Of a DNA stretch of 64,000 bases, positions 18,101 through 26,360 are shown one piece after another. The notes beneath the pieces were generated by a model, which did not search any database, was not told where the DNA came from, and saw nothing but the letters and a program-made list of their open reading frames with translations. The translations under genes were made by a program, and so were the position numbers. The stretch's first letter is position 1, and every line of letters begins with the position of its first letter. This DNA is from an uncultured Clostridia bacterium (GTDB lineage Bacteria; Bacillota; Clostridia; Christensenellales; Borkfalkiaceae): the NCBI GenBank assembly GCA_947589385.1, contig CANPZW010000005.1:1-64000 (forward strand). The letters are read 5' to 3'.

Positions 18101-21100
18101 AGAAATAATTGTTAAGCAAAACGGCGAATCCGTAGATTTTGCCGAAGTCACTGTAAGCGGCAATACTTTCACAAATGTAAACGATACGAATACGCTGACG
18201 TTCGCCTTTGCCAAGAACGATAACTATTATGGCGATTCCGTAACCAAAAAATATAATGTCGAAAAGGCGGATTACACAGTAACGCCTGATTTAAAGGAAC
18301 TTACCTATAACGGTAGTACTCAAAGTTGCGGCGTCAAGGTAAATGTTTACAACCAAGACGTTTACACTTTAAAATATAGCTACAACGGCGAAGAAGTAAA
18401 TATCAGTGAAAGTGCAAATTTCATAAACGCGGATACCTACAATATTTCTTATACTGTAACGGGTAACGTAAACTATAACAATATTTTAAACGGCAAATAT
18501 GAGTTCACTATACAGCCCAAGGAAATAACCGTTAATAAGCCTTCTGACGTAGCGGAAACGTACGACGGCAAGCCCCATGGCGCTTCGGTCTCCTTTACGG
18601 GCTATGAAGACATTACCGAACAAATTTCCGATGTTTATGAAAATATAGCTTATACAACTGACGGACACGGCGAAACCAACCAATTTAAAGACGTTTTGCG
18701 CGAAAACGGAGAAGTTTCCGCATACGTAATAAGTTATACCGTAACTCTTAATTCCAACTATACTGCGGCAGAAGATAGCTTAAAAGGTTCTTTCACGGTT
18801 AAAATAAATCCCGCTGAGCCGGTTTTCAGTGATATGGACTTAAAACAATGGACTTATGACGGCACAACCGTCGCAAACGCCCCCGCAACATCGCAGGGCG
18901 AAGGTAAGACTGCTCCTAAGGTTGAGTATTGGCTTGAAGATATAACGGAAAGTTCCTTAATCTTAGAAGGCGTTATGAAAACTGCCGATGAAAATTGGCA
19001 GTCTCCAATGCCCGTAATTAAAGATGCCGGCACTTATATTCTGCATATTCGTCTTTCCGGCAATAACTATGAAACTAAAACTTTCGAAAAGCGCTACACA
19101 ATAGGAAAGGCATCCTACACCGCTGTCGAAGGTACATTGCCTCAGGATGTTAATGAAATTTATACCGGCAAAGCGGTTGATATCAAAAAGGGCGTTCAAT
19201 TTAAAGGAGTAGTTGAAGACGATAGCCTTGGCACCGATGCATATAAGTACACCTATGATTTTACGCCTAATATTGAAAGCGAAGACATTCATCCGATAAA
19301 GGGCGAGGCAATAAGTGCCGAAACCGCATTTACAAATGCAGGAACCTACACCGTTCACTGCACTGTCGAGGCTTCCCGCAATTATAATGAATACTCGTGT
19401 TCCTACACAATAACAATCGCACGTAAGCCGCTTGAAAAGCCTACTCTTGATGGCAAAGAATACACTTATAACGGTAAAGAACAAACGGTGACGTTCAACA
19501 ATTTTGATACTACCGCTATGAATGTGGATAATGCCACACAAACCAATGCTAATGAAGGCGGCTATTCGGTTAAGGTTTCATTGGCGAACACCAATAACTA
19601 TTGCTGGAAAAACGAAAATGCCGACGGTAGCGTGGATATTGCAGACCTTAACTTTACCTTTATAATTCATAAGGCGGAATATTCTGTAACTGAAAACGCC
19701 ACTACACTCACTTATACCGGTGAAGAACAGGGTTATGGTATAACGGTAAAAGGCGTTGGTGACGATATTTCCGTAGCGGGCGCAACTGTCACATACAGTG
19801 GCGGAAGCGGCGAAAACAACTATAACTTTATCAATGCTGGCGACCATGAAGTAAGCTATACGATTGCCGGAACTCAAAACTATAATGAAAAGACTGGCAG
19901 TTATACTATTACAATCGCCAAGGCAATTTATGAAGTAGAGGTTGATAACTATTCAAATTCTTATAACGGTTCAGCGCAAGGCGGAGAACACTCTATAACT
20001 GTCACAACAAAAGTTCCCGAGGACGCGGGAAAATATACGATAACCTACCGTAAAGGCGAAAGCGGTGACTTCTTTGAAGAAGTTCCCACGGTAACCAATG
20101 TATCAGATAGTACTACCGTATATTTCCGCATTTCGGGCGACAGCAATTACAATGATTATACTGACAGCTATATGCTTACCATAACCAAGGCTAATAATAA
20201 AATAACTTGTGATTTTAAAGCTCCCGAGAATCTCAAATATGACGGTTCAGAACACACAATTAGTATATCTGATTATACGGCGGATTTCGGAACAGTAAGC
20301 GTTTCGGGTAATATTTATAAGAATGCCGGCGATTATAAAATAACACTGTCCGTAGAAGAAACCGAAAACTATTCGGGTGATACAGTGGAAATACCTTACA
20401 ATGTAGCCAAGGCGGACTATAAAGTAACGGCTGAAAATCAGAAAATGGAGTATTCGGGTATGCCGCAAGGTAAGGGTGTAACCGTTGAAACTTATGGAGA
20501 CGACGAATTTATTTTGACATATTCGGCGGAAGGCTATGAAGAAGGTGTTCCTCAATTTACAAATGTTAAGCTGGTGGACGGAAAAGTTTCTGCTTATCTT
20601 GTTGAATACTCTGTAAATGGTAACGCTAACTATAACGATATAAATGGAAGCTATACGATTACAATAACAAAGGCAACGCTTGAAGCTGGGTCACAAGATT
20701 TGACTTTTGAAAATGTGGTTATGGCTTATGGTAAAACGCTTGGAGATGTTGTAAGTTTTGAAGATCCTAATTATAGCTGGTATAAAGAGAAAAGTAAGGA
20801 ATTTTTATATAAAGAAAATGGCGGAACAACATGTACGTATGAAGATGTAGCCATTTATAGTAAAGAGAATTATAATGATTTGTTCGTTTCTATAACCATA
20901 ACAGCCATAAAAAAAGAAATAACTTTATCCGCTGTTGAAGTAGATTTTGACAATAAATATACTAGTATTAGCGACTTTAAAAATGAGATAAATTTATCTT
21001 CGGAAGTAGATACATTTGATGACGAAGAAGAGAACTATATTAAAGGTAACTTAAATATAAATAATACCTCTATTGAGTATAGTATTGGTAGCACTTATAA

Positions 21101-23633
21101 AATTGAAGTTGGATTTAATGGGGATGAGTGTGGTTGTTATTATGTATTGAAAAATTCATATGTAATCTATAAGATTAAGTCTGTTTATGTGGGCGACACG
21201 CCATACACCATAGAAGACGCGTTGAATATTGCAACAAGCGGCAAAACAATCACCGTCAAAAACAACACTTCGTTCGCTACGCAGGATATTGCAAAAATTG
21301 CCGGCTACACCTCGCCAGATTACTACACAATAAAATCGGGTGTAACACTCCTTTTGCCGTATGATAAAAACACATATTATGATCCAAATAGTCTTGGCGG
21401 AGGGGGCACAATGTCTTTCGGAAATATGGATCAAAAAGTTAGAGTTGTTGACCTTACCATTTCCAAAGATTTAACCTTAATAAATAAAGGAACAATCAAT
21501 ATCGGCGGACAAACCACAGGCAAGCAAGGTATTTCCGGAAGTACGGCAGGCAAATACGCCACAATTACACTTTGCGACAATGCAAAAATTGAATCCGACG
21601 GTGATATTGCTGCATATGGATTTGTTATAGAAGAGACCTATGATAACAAATCCGAGCTTATTATGCATAAAGGGCAATTAAAAATGCCATTCATAGTTAT
21701 CGAGCACCGTGGCGGTACAATTCTTTTTGGCGCATATGCAAACCTGCAAGGTTCACCTTTCAATCAATTTTTCTTACAAAATGTTACAGCAAAACTTACG
21801 GTTGAATCAACTGCAACAGTTATCGGTACTGCAAATCTTAATACAAGTTTCGGTAACACATCAAAAGATATAAACCTTGTCGGGAATGACAATACCTATT
21901 TGATACAATTACAAACGAACTCCAAAATAGAGGCAAAATTTGACGCAAGAGAATTTGATACTGCAGAAAAAAATGTACATTCTGTTACTAAATTGGATAT
22001 TTACGGCAATGCCACTCTTAATTCGCTGTCACTTTCAATGAGCATGTTAGGTGTTAATGCAAATCTTACTACAAAAGGAGTATATCTGCCACTGTCATGG
22101 TATTGGAATGTTACGCTTAAACCTACCGGAGTCATGTCAACAGTAACAGCAACGAGTCAGGATATTAAAATACTTCCCGGCAGTTCGCTTACAGTTGAAA
22201 AGAACGTAAAGTTTAATGCCGGCAAGATTGCCGTTTATACAGATGCGGGATTTGATGATACTCCTCAAGCTAGTATAAAATATCCTAACGGTAAGGGAGA
22301 TGGACATCTTATCGTAAATGGTTCTATGCAAGCGCAAGTAGTGGGCGGATTGGTTGAAACGGCGGAAGAGGGCGCCTCGTTAGAGGTAGCCCTGGCAAAC
22401 CGCATGAACACTTATGAAATGAATTCAACTAATGGTGGTAATATCAAAGCTTATGCGGATTGGAACACCTTGTCGCATGTTTTAAAGTTAAAGACAAGTA
22501 CAGGGGTGGTTGCAGAGCAACTTTCCGGAAAGTATGTTTCTAAGGGAGCAAACGGCTCTTTCGATTGGGAATGTATCGAAAGCGTTCAAGAAGGAAAAGT
22601 TCGTTTAAACATAATTCCCGAAGGACAATCGAAAATAACCATTAATGCAGGCAGTGCAACTTATAACACACTTGGAACCTATTATCTCGAACCGGGCACT
22701 ACTATAACCTATACTATTTCCGGTGCTACAAAAAACGGTGATGGAAGTGGCAGTACAAATGCCGGCGGAAATTGGAGCATTTTAGGCACGAGTTCTGTAT
22801 TGGGTAATCTCTCTACTTCTTCAAGTAAAAAGAATCCTGCGGTCAGTGGTCAACAACTTATTCTTCCAGAAAGCGGTGAGGTGACAATATACGCACGCAG
22901 TTGGAACGGTAATGACGGTGCAACAACCTGTATTGTAGAAGGTACGCTTGTAATGCTTGCTGACGGCACGCAGAAGAAAGTTGAAGATTTGCAAGTCGGT
23001 GATATGGTACTTGTATTCAATCACGAAACAGGAAAATATGAGGCCGCTCCGTTACTGTTTAATACTCACGACGGTTCCGATTCGATTTTAACCACAGTTG
23101 TTTATGCAATATTCTCCGACGGCACCGAATTGGGTATTGTAGGTGAACACGCATTGTTTGATATTGACCTTAACTGTTATATATTCTTAAATTCCGCAAA
23201 TGCAAAGGATTATATAGGACATAGGTTTGTTAAGGTTGAAATTGAAAATGGTGTGTATGTAACGCGTTCGTTGACAATGACAGACGTAAGGATAGAAGAA
23301 AAGTGCATAAAATATTATTCGCCTGTATCTCTGTTCCATTTGAATGTTGTAACAAACAGTTTATTGTCTTATACCGCGTTTGTACAAAACAGTCAAGGCT
23401 TTGTAAACTACTTCGATTATGACGATAATATGAAGTATAATGAAGAGTCAATGCAAGCCGATATCGAGAAGTACGGTCTGTACACCTATGAAGATTTCAA
23501 AGACATAATGAGCGAAGAATTATTTGAAGTCGGACCTTGGAAATACTTCAAGATAAATGTAGGTAAAGGCTTATTGACTTGGGAAGATATTATGGCAGAA
23601 CTTGACTTTATCTTGCATAGCGGAGAAGTATAA
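12195..23633 (+). CDS. Giant surface protein: about 27 MBG-type repeats plus C-terminal Hint domain
   Basis: The 3812-residue product starts at ATG 12195, 7 bp after AAAGGAG; an in-frame ATG at 12150 lacks a ribosome site. Residues about 9-29 form one hydrophobic signal or anchor helix. Residues about 38-200 resemble InlB B-type repeats (FTGWY, VPVEGEAVQTV). From about 378 to 2990 there are some 27 tandem MBG-like domains of 75-110 residues. The first half carries a TYGD-type signature (FTYGTAPD, YVYGDD) and the second half a YNG/YDG signature (VYNGSEQ, TYDGKPH). Residues about 2995-3570 are Ser/Thr/Asn-rich and look like a right-handed beta helix. A Hint domain (3579-3732) and an 80-residue tail follow. 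No LPXTG or C-terminal membrane helix is present. Third positions become AT-rich from about 20,690. It is probably an adhesin or surface fibre; the Hint activity is untested. Confidence 0.88.
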   Translation: MQKRQNRWWVTVILSVLIIAAVILLLLFRPNCAEIVNEYTITFISRNAEEEGIVHKTIKVKHGENIPFDEVETPQGYELLEDGYVFEYTFTGWYKEGDSEDNLVEGQVTATEDASYIAAYIGTPKGLDSDTFLVRFYDSVTGKLMVPVEGEAVQTVKRGENAVAPTAPEHEGYDYPPEWSHSFEGVTGNLKITARYMPSQYNINKHILGEVETDKEYFNMEMRPASPGDRGMLKFVDWYWTSDFSGEPVSESALMEARDMNVYAKYRIDFAGVVIAHVGGDFEYGGEEETLLLDGMIPDGRLEYSCEWTAVAPDKTTSDKTAGGEGGTTFTLCNASGRDIAGEYSVQALVKAKYKSRDGAEVLVSDEITVKQNFSLGKRAVSAEIMRAGSSFTYGTAPDVSINFSGFQYDDSPSLFNDKYVFTYNNGASVLKEKLPVGNYTVSAEIEETDNYSVNIVNDNAVTVRIDRKDLNVILETEDFTYGDGEVTSHFSIDYDTFVYGEREDAQNIIGEPIYAYTLNNQSYNASAHTYVDAGAYTVKITGFTKVPNGNVGLNYAVNWRDATSRFNVDKRSAEVSLEVGKDTLTYGEEQTYEIDDGEILEEDRSSFKWNFTFAFNSADGTKVNENYTYNNRLFDAGEYTLTAACSEQNSNYNSILINGNGKRFTVGRKKLNISARTNGEYVYGDDVNASPVFDGLVESGVESSDLKASDVKYGFTKENSEYVHDIFGAGKYSVKYVSGYTSNNYEITAGEPFEFNVSPKTLNITLSTKDGKSEYYYGDNPEIVITFAEDEFVGEDGKDKDALFGDKYSDFEYFKGSEKYSGDYFNANAEYSVEIGLKNDRICGNNEYGTGNYKIKVNKLTFKSAPRPVTLTLNAGNGIYGEDAPVYNYETTSQLQFIDNDEAAFNFSYVLSYIRFNESGSHDFTPADGSLYPAGQYHVTLKYSENSNYKIDVVSASFDVSRRAVTVDLSATGITYGEEANFAYTYTQEGESNGVLAADKELFESAYTYSLTKNGSPYTHSGRYYGAGDYVYNATFASEESNVSELLKNYDISYADSEGVKFTVSKKALSLYVTFDDIVYGQKVTAPVPVAGGFAAGEGLSNLGGKIEYTLNGKSYTAEQFAAEPIPVANYTILIKTDCFKSENYDISYNKNAGGGSVSDTFIVSKRNATVSAVMKSDGEYVYGGANKPKYEYVFTVEPLANGKESFELSAQDTAFAFNLDVKYSNDKVNNAAYVSGNKYNAGEYTVTVVAAASDPNFNIKNTNNKLTFTVKKAKLNVSLKGVAESYEYGAAVAPEVEFTGFITEYADNFETAGIELVRGANRTDIFRYKNGSGNLNSVKNVGNYSAFIANDSATYYKSENYDFTYDAAEHNFKITPKTLNVNFEKSTDKDYENLIYGDVPGTLSLYRVAFNGEDMAYGESAETLFSRYDRTVAYYVGEQRYTPAAYFNAGSYTLKVVGLNDGETYGNYVLKIAEEGFAVKKRVLSVSEVNGTTFEYDGSEHRIQQPVTVKNVAQGEANEAAYSLAYNFEEGKNYKDAASYTVSFIVTPTSNYEVENYSGSYTVTISRRAITLSAQASDGTYGDFYAEAVNGGRAPVTQIKVGGKNFANGESFEQIGNPAITLFRNSQKYELSASNYYDAGKYTVKLNDIESGAYSYGNYDITVIECSFTIAPKEIKITGNQVLPRLKGERWTWTYSKSEGDFFEFTGSVKLKSVSEDKYSANGESDFNKYFEWEGGSYDIKVNGISVKENFVFSYNLSLMLNDSNFEINPPASKVYNGSEQSFAIEVTTGESEIEGLYTIQYSENGTGDWQTNAPQFKDVTKKTWHYQIISTYSSAVETNGTFDVEITPKALTVEKPTDVSRDYNNKAEEVKLLIINGVIKGEENPYTISNEVSGNTSDGSIVNAGSYTVTYDVKLTSENYSLSVKEYSYNVEISKAKLIIDNSKVTVSGLKYNGNEQTIPADELIKEIIVKQNGESVDFAEVTVSGNTFTNVNDTNTLTFAFAKNDNYYGDSVTKKYNVEKADYTVTPDLKELTYNGSTQSCGVKVNVYNQDVYTLKYSYNGEEVNISESANFINADTYNISYTVTGNVNYNNILNGKYEFTIQPKEITVNKPSDVAETYDGKPHGASVSFTGYEDITEQISDVYENIAYTTDGHGETNQFKDVLRENGEVSAYVISYTVTLNSNYTAAEDSLKGSFTVKINPAEPVFSDMDLKQWTYDGTTVANAPATSQGEGKTAPKVEYWLEDITESSLILEGVMKTADENWQSPMPVIKDAGTYILHIRLSGNNYETKTFEKRYTIGKASYTAVEGTLPQDVNEIYTGKAVDIKKGVQFKGVVEDDSLGTDAYKYTYDFTPNIESEDIHPIKGEAISAETAFTNAGTYTVHCTVEASRNYNEYSCSYTITIARKPLEKPTLDGKEYTYNGKEQTVTFNNFDTTAMNVDNATQTNANEGGYSVKVSLANTNNYCWKNENADGSVDIADLNFTFIIHKAEYSVTENATTLTYTGEEQGYGITVKGVGDDISVAGATVTYSGGSGENNYNFINAGDHEVSYTIAGTQNYNEKTGSYTITIAKAIYEVEVDNYSNSYNGSAQGGEHSITVTTKVPEDAGKYTITYRKGESGDFFEEVPTVTNVSDSTTVYFRISGDSNYNDYTDSYMLTITKANNKITCDFKAPENLKYDGSEHTISISDYTADFGTVSVSGNIYKNAGDYKITLSVEETENYSGDTVEIPYNVAKADYKVTAENQKMEYSGMPQGKGVTVETYGDDEFILTYSAEGYEEGVPQFTNVKLVDGKVSAYLVEYSVNGNANYNDINGSYTITITKATLEAGSQDLTFENVVMAYGKTLGDVVSFEDPNYSWYKEKSKEFLYKENGGTTCTYEDVAIYSKENYNDLFVSITITAIKKEITLSAVEVDFDNKYTSISDFKNEINLSSEVDTFDDEEENYIKGNLNINNTSIEYSIGSTYKIEVGFNGDECGCYYVLKNSYVIYKIKSVYVGDTPYTIEDALNIATSGKTITVKNNTSFATQDIAKIAGYTSPDYYTIKSGVTLLLPYDKNTYYDPNSLGGGGTMSFGNMDQKVRVVDLTISKDLTLINKGTINIGGQTTGKQGISGSTAGKYATITLCDNAKIESDGDIAAYGFVIEETYDNKSELIMHKGQLKMPFIVIEHRGGTILFGAYANLQGSPFNQFFLQNVTAKLTVESTATVIGTANLNTSFGNTSKDINLVGNDNTYLIQLQTNSKIEAKFDAREFDTAEKNVHSVTKLDIYGNATLNSLSLSMSMLGVNANLTTKGVYLPLSWYWNVTLKPTGVMSTVTATSQDIKILPGSSLTVEKNVKFNAGKIAVYTDAGFDDTPQASIKYPNGKGDGHLIVNGSMQAQVVGGLVETAEEGASLEVALANRMNTYEMNSTNGGNIKAYADWNTLSHVLKLKTSTGVVAEQLSGKYVSKGANGSFDWECIESVQEGKVRLNIIPEGQSKITINAGSATYNTLGTYYLEPGTTITYTISGATKNGDGSGSTNAGGNWSILGTSSVLGNLSTSSSKKNPAVSGQQLILPESGEVTIYARSWNGNDGATTCIVEGTLVMLADGTQKKVEDLQVGDMVLVFNHETGKYEAAPLLFNTHDGSDSILTTVVYAIFSDGTELGIVGEHALFDIDLNCYIFLNSANAKDYIGHRFVKVEIENGVYVTRSLTMTDVRIEEKCIKYYSPVSLFHLNVVTNSLLSYTAFVQNSQGFVNYFDYDDNMKYNEESMQADIEKYGLYTYEDFKDIMSEELFEVGPWKYFKINVGKGLLTWEDIMAELDFILHSGEV
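22929..23390 (+). other. Hint (hedgehog/intein-like) domain inside the giant protein
   Basis: Cys3579 begins the segment CIVEGTLVMLADG, followed by KVEDLQVGDMVLVF, the typical N-terminal blocks of Hint or bacterial intein-like domains. His3652 in GEHALFD matches the block B histidine. The domain ends LSYTAFVQN (Asn3732) followed by Ser, as in block G, except that the usual penultimate His is Gln. These residues would allow N-S acyl shift and Asn cyclisation, so self-cleavage, splicing or ester formation is possible but unproven. Confidence 0.8.
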
Positions 23634-23646
23634 CAAATACCCCCAA

Positions 23647-23675
23647 CCCGCGGCGGGCGGAAAGCCCGCCGCGGG
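23647..23675 (+). terminator. Hairpin after the giant surface-protein gene
   Basis: A 12-bp perfect GC stem (CCCGCGGCGGGC) has a GGAAA loop, 14 bp after the stop codon. No strong U tract follows, so it may be a partial terminator or an mRNA 3' stabiliser. Confidence 0.55.
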
Positions 23676-23706
23676 AGAAAGGGTTTATTTAAAAGAAGTT
23701 TTTGAC

Positions 23707-23734
23707 TTGAATTTGTTATTTGCAAAATTAAAAT
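23707..23734 (+). promoter_or_regulatory. Candidate promoter of the ABC exporter operon
   Basis: TTGAAT and TAAAAT are separated by 16 bp, ending 15 bp before the ATG at 23750. The short distance leaves room only for the CGGAG ribosome site. Confidence 0.45.
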
Positions 23735-23749
23735 CAAATCGGAGAAAAT

Positions 23750-24682
23750 ATGTCTAAAAAATTTAAAAAGCAAAAAAATTCGGCGGTAGATACCGCCCAA
23801 ACGGAAACCGACGAAATTCAAGGGGATTCCCTCGCCGAATCCGTTCAAAACGATGGCACCGAAACCTCTGAAACCGCCCAGCCCGTTATGCCGAGCGAAG
23901 CGAGCGTATCCCCCGAAGAAACCGCCGAAAACAACGACCGTGAAAGCGCAGAAGCCGTTCAGCCCGTCGTTAAAATCGAAGGGCTTTACAAAAAGTATTC
24001 CAAAAAGGCGGAGTGGGCGATAGAAAATATAACGTTCAGTTGTTATGCGGGCGAAATAGTGGGGCTTCTCGGTCATAACGGTGCGGGCAAATCGACAACG
24101 CTTAAATGCCTTGAAAGCATGCTGCCGTTCGACAAGGGGACGATAGAAATAAACGGTTACAATATCAAAACAGACCCTTTGTCGGCAAAAATGAGCATGG
24201 GCTTTGTGACGGACAACCATGCCGTATTCCTTAAAATGACGGGCGTGCAGTATATATCATTTATGGCGGACGTGTATAAAGTGCCCACGCAGTTGCGTAA
24301 GGAACGTCTTACGGAGCTTGAAAATGTATTCCAGCTGGGTTCTGCGATAAACAATCTTATATCATCCTATTCTCACGGCATGCGGCAGAAGATTTGTATG
24401 ATGGCTTCGCTTATACACAGACCCAAGCTTTGGATTTTGGACGAGCCTATGACGGGTCTTGACCCGCGCACCATGCACGCCGTGCAGGAGTATATGAAGC
24501 AGTACGCTTCGGCGGGCAACTGTATCTTGTTTTCGTCGCACGCTCTTTACACCGTCCAGCACCTTTGCGACCGCGTAGTTCTTTTGAAAAAGGGCGAGCA
24601 GGTGAACGACATTAACTTTAAAGAAATGATTGAAAAGAATCCCGATTTCAACTTTGAGGAGTACTTCCTGGAAAATGAATGA
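23750..24682 (+). CDS. ABC transporter ATP-binding protein with acidic N-terminal extension
   Basis: The 310-residue product has an unusual, probably disordered, Glu/Ser/Thr/Ala-rich N-terminal extension (about residues 1-74) before a normal ABC ATPase. The Walker A motif is GHNGAGKST (108-116), the signature is SYSHGMRQK, Walker B is LWILDEPMTG, and the H-loop lies in SSHALYTVQ. It resembles ATPases of ABC-2 type exporters (CcmA/NatA-like). The permease gene overlaps it by 8 bp (ATGAATGA), and a large exported protein gene overlaps the permease, so the three form a translationally coupled operon. The cargo is unknown; the neighbouring surface proteins are candidates by position only. GGAG precedes the ATG. 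Confidence 0.9.
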   Translation: MSKKFKKQKNSAVDTAQTETDEIQGDSLAESVQNDGTETSETAQPVMPSEASVSPEETAENNDRESAEAVQPVVKIEGLYKKYSKKAEWAIENITFSCYAGEIVGLLGHNGAGKSTTLKCLESMLPFDKGTIEINGYNIKTDPLSAKMSMGFVTDNHAVFLKMTGVQYISFMADVYKVPTQLRKERLTELENVFQLGSAINNLISSYSHGMRQKICMMASLIHRPKLWILDEPMTGLDPRTMHAVQEYMKQYASAGNCILFSSHALYTVQHLCDRVVLLKKGEQVNDINFKEMIEKNPDFNFEEYFLENE

Positions 24683-26360
24683 TAAGTTAGATTTAGCCCT
24701 TGTGGGCACGTTGCTTAAAAAGCAGTTTCAAGAGCGTGCCGCGGCGTTTAAGAAGGGATATTTCGACGCCATAGGATTTTTACTGCAAGTTTTGCTGGTT
24801 GCCGCGATAATCGCGATTTTCGTGACGTTTTTCGGGCAATTTACGGATATATATCTTGCGATAAGGACGAACGGCGTATCCAATCCCGACGCGCGGCTTT
24901 TCGAACTGCTTTCGATAAGCTACACGATAATATTGTTGTTTTTGATATTCAGCGCAATATCTAAGATAAACAGGGCGCTTTTCACGGCGGACGACCTTAA
25001 ACTGTTCACGGCAATGCCCGTGGGCGCAAAAACGCTGTACGTATCAAGGCTTATAACCATATATTTAAGCCAGCTTGTGTTGGCGTTCCTTATAATCCTG
25101 CCCGTAAATTTGACAGTGGCGATTCACGTTGCGGAAGAGCCTATGTTCTATTACATGACGTTTGTAATGTGCATATTGCTGCCGCTGATGTCGATTGCCA
25201 TAGCTTCGATTCTGGCGTTGCCCTATCACGCGCTTTTAAGATTTTTGAAGCCAAAATTCGTGCTTACATTCGTATGCGTTACGGCGCTTACGGCTGTGCT
25301 TGTTATAGGCTATGCGGTAATTTTAAACGCGATAAAGGAAATGCTTTTCGGTGACGACCTTAAATATTTCTTCAACGAAAGGGTAATGGCGGGTATCGCG
25401 CTTGTTGCGAAAAATCTTTATCCCGGAGTATGGCTTGCAAACTTTATGATGGGACAGGACCAGCTTTACAGCGGTTTGGGCGTTCTTTTGATATTGTTTA
25501 TGTGCCTGTTGCTTTCCATGGTTATTTTAAGGAAGATTATGGAAGCGGTGCTTCAATCGAGAATTTCGGGCACGCCCAACTTCGTATTTGCCGAAAGAGA
25601 TATTTCTCCCCGCAGAAAGCCGTTTGCGGCGCTTTTAAGAAAGGAATTTTTGCAGATATTCCGCACGCCGTCGTATATGTTTTCATATTTTTCGGTTGCG
25701 GTGGTTATGCCGCTTATGGTGTATTTCTGTATGTCCATAGGCGCGTCTCTCGTCGAAAAGCTTATAGGCGTGAATTGCAATGTGGAAATAGCTATTTTCC
25801 TGACTTTGCTTTTCGGTGCGCTTACAAACGTGTTCTGTTCCACAAACGTCAGCCGCGACGGCGAGGTGTTCTATTCCGTCAAGGCTATGCCTGTGGACCA
25901 TAAAACTGTGTTTTTCTCAAAAATAATATTCTGCCTTATCGTAACGGTAGCGACCCAGCTTATTTCCGCAATGGTTTTGCTGTTCACCGGCTACATCGCG
26001 TGGTACGTGGCGCTGTTCGTGTTCTTCGGCGGAGTTTTATTGAGTTTTTCGCAGATATGCATAGCGACCCGTTACGACTTCGACCACGCCAAATTCTCCT
26101 CGGAAGAGGACGGCGAAATAAAGGAATCGGGCAATACGGTAAGCACGGTAATAGTGCTGGGAATGTTGGGCGCGTTCCTTACGGGCGGCTCCGTTCTTAT
26201 CGTACGTATGCTTACTTCTTTGCGCGGCATTTCTGTCGGATATCTTACTTATCTGATAGTGACGATAATCGCAGTCGCGGCTTCGGTGCTTTCCTATCTG
26301 TATTTTGCCACAAGACTCGGTAAAAAATATTACGAGTTCAGCGGGGGAGGTCTGATGTGA
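24675..26360 (+). CDS. ABC-2 type exporter permease
   Basis: The product from ATG 24675 has 561 residues; an in-frame ATG at 24630 lies inside the ATPase gene and lacks support. The protein is very hydrophobic, with roughly 10-12 predicted membrane helices in two groups (about residues 30-290 and 335-555) separated by a charged loop (about 300-330). This is the layout of large ABC exporter permeases that carry both half-channels in one chain. GAGGAG lies upstream and the start overlaps the ATPase stop by 8 bp. The last codons overlap the GTG start of the next gene by 4 bp. The substrate cannot be read from the sequence. Confidence 0.85.
   Translation: MNDKLDLALVGTLLKKQFQERAAAFKKGYFDAIGFLLQVLLVAAIIAIFVTFFGQFTDIYLAIRTNGVSNPDARLFELLSISYTIILLFLIFSAISKINRALFTADDLKLFTAMPVGAKTLYVSRLITIYLSQLVLAFLIILPVNLTVAIHVAEEPMFYYMTFVMCILLPLMSIAIASILALPYHALLRFLKPKFVLTFVCVTALTAVLVIGYAVILNAIKEMLFGDDLKYFFNERVMAGIALVAKNLYPGVWLANFMMGQDQLYSGLGVLLILFMCLLLSMVILRKIMEAVLQSRISGTPNFVFAERDISPRRKPFAALLRKEFLQIFRTPSYMFSYFSVAVVMPLMVYFCMSIGASLVEKLIGVNCNVEIAIFLTLLFGALTNVFCSTNVSRDGEVFYSVKAMPVDHKTVFFSKIIFCLIVTVATQLISAMVLLFTGYIAWYVALFVFFGGVLLSFSQICIATRYDFDHAKFSSEEDGEIKESGNTVSTVIVLGMLGAFLTGGSVLIVRMLTSLRGISVGYLTYLIVTIIAVAASVLSYLYFATRLGKKYYEFSGGGLM

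Noticed and set aside
24630..24674. Upstream in-frame ATG for the ABC permease
   Set aside because: It lies within the ATPase gene without a ribosome site; ATG 24675 has GAGGAG and normal overlap.
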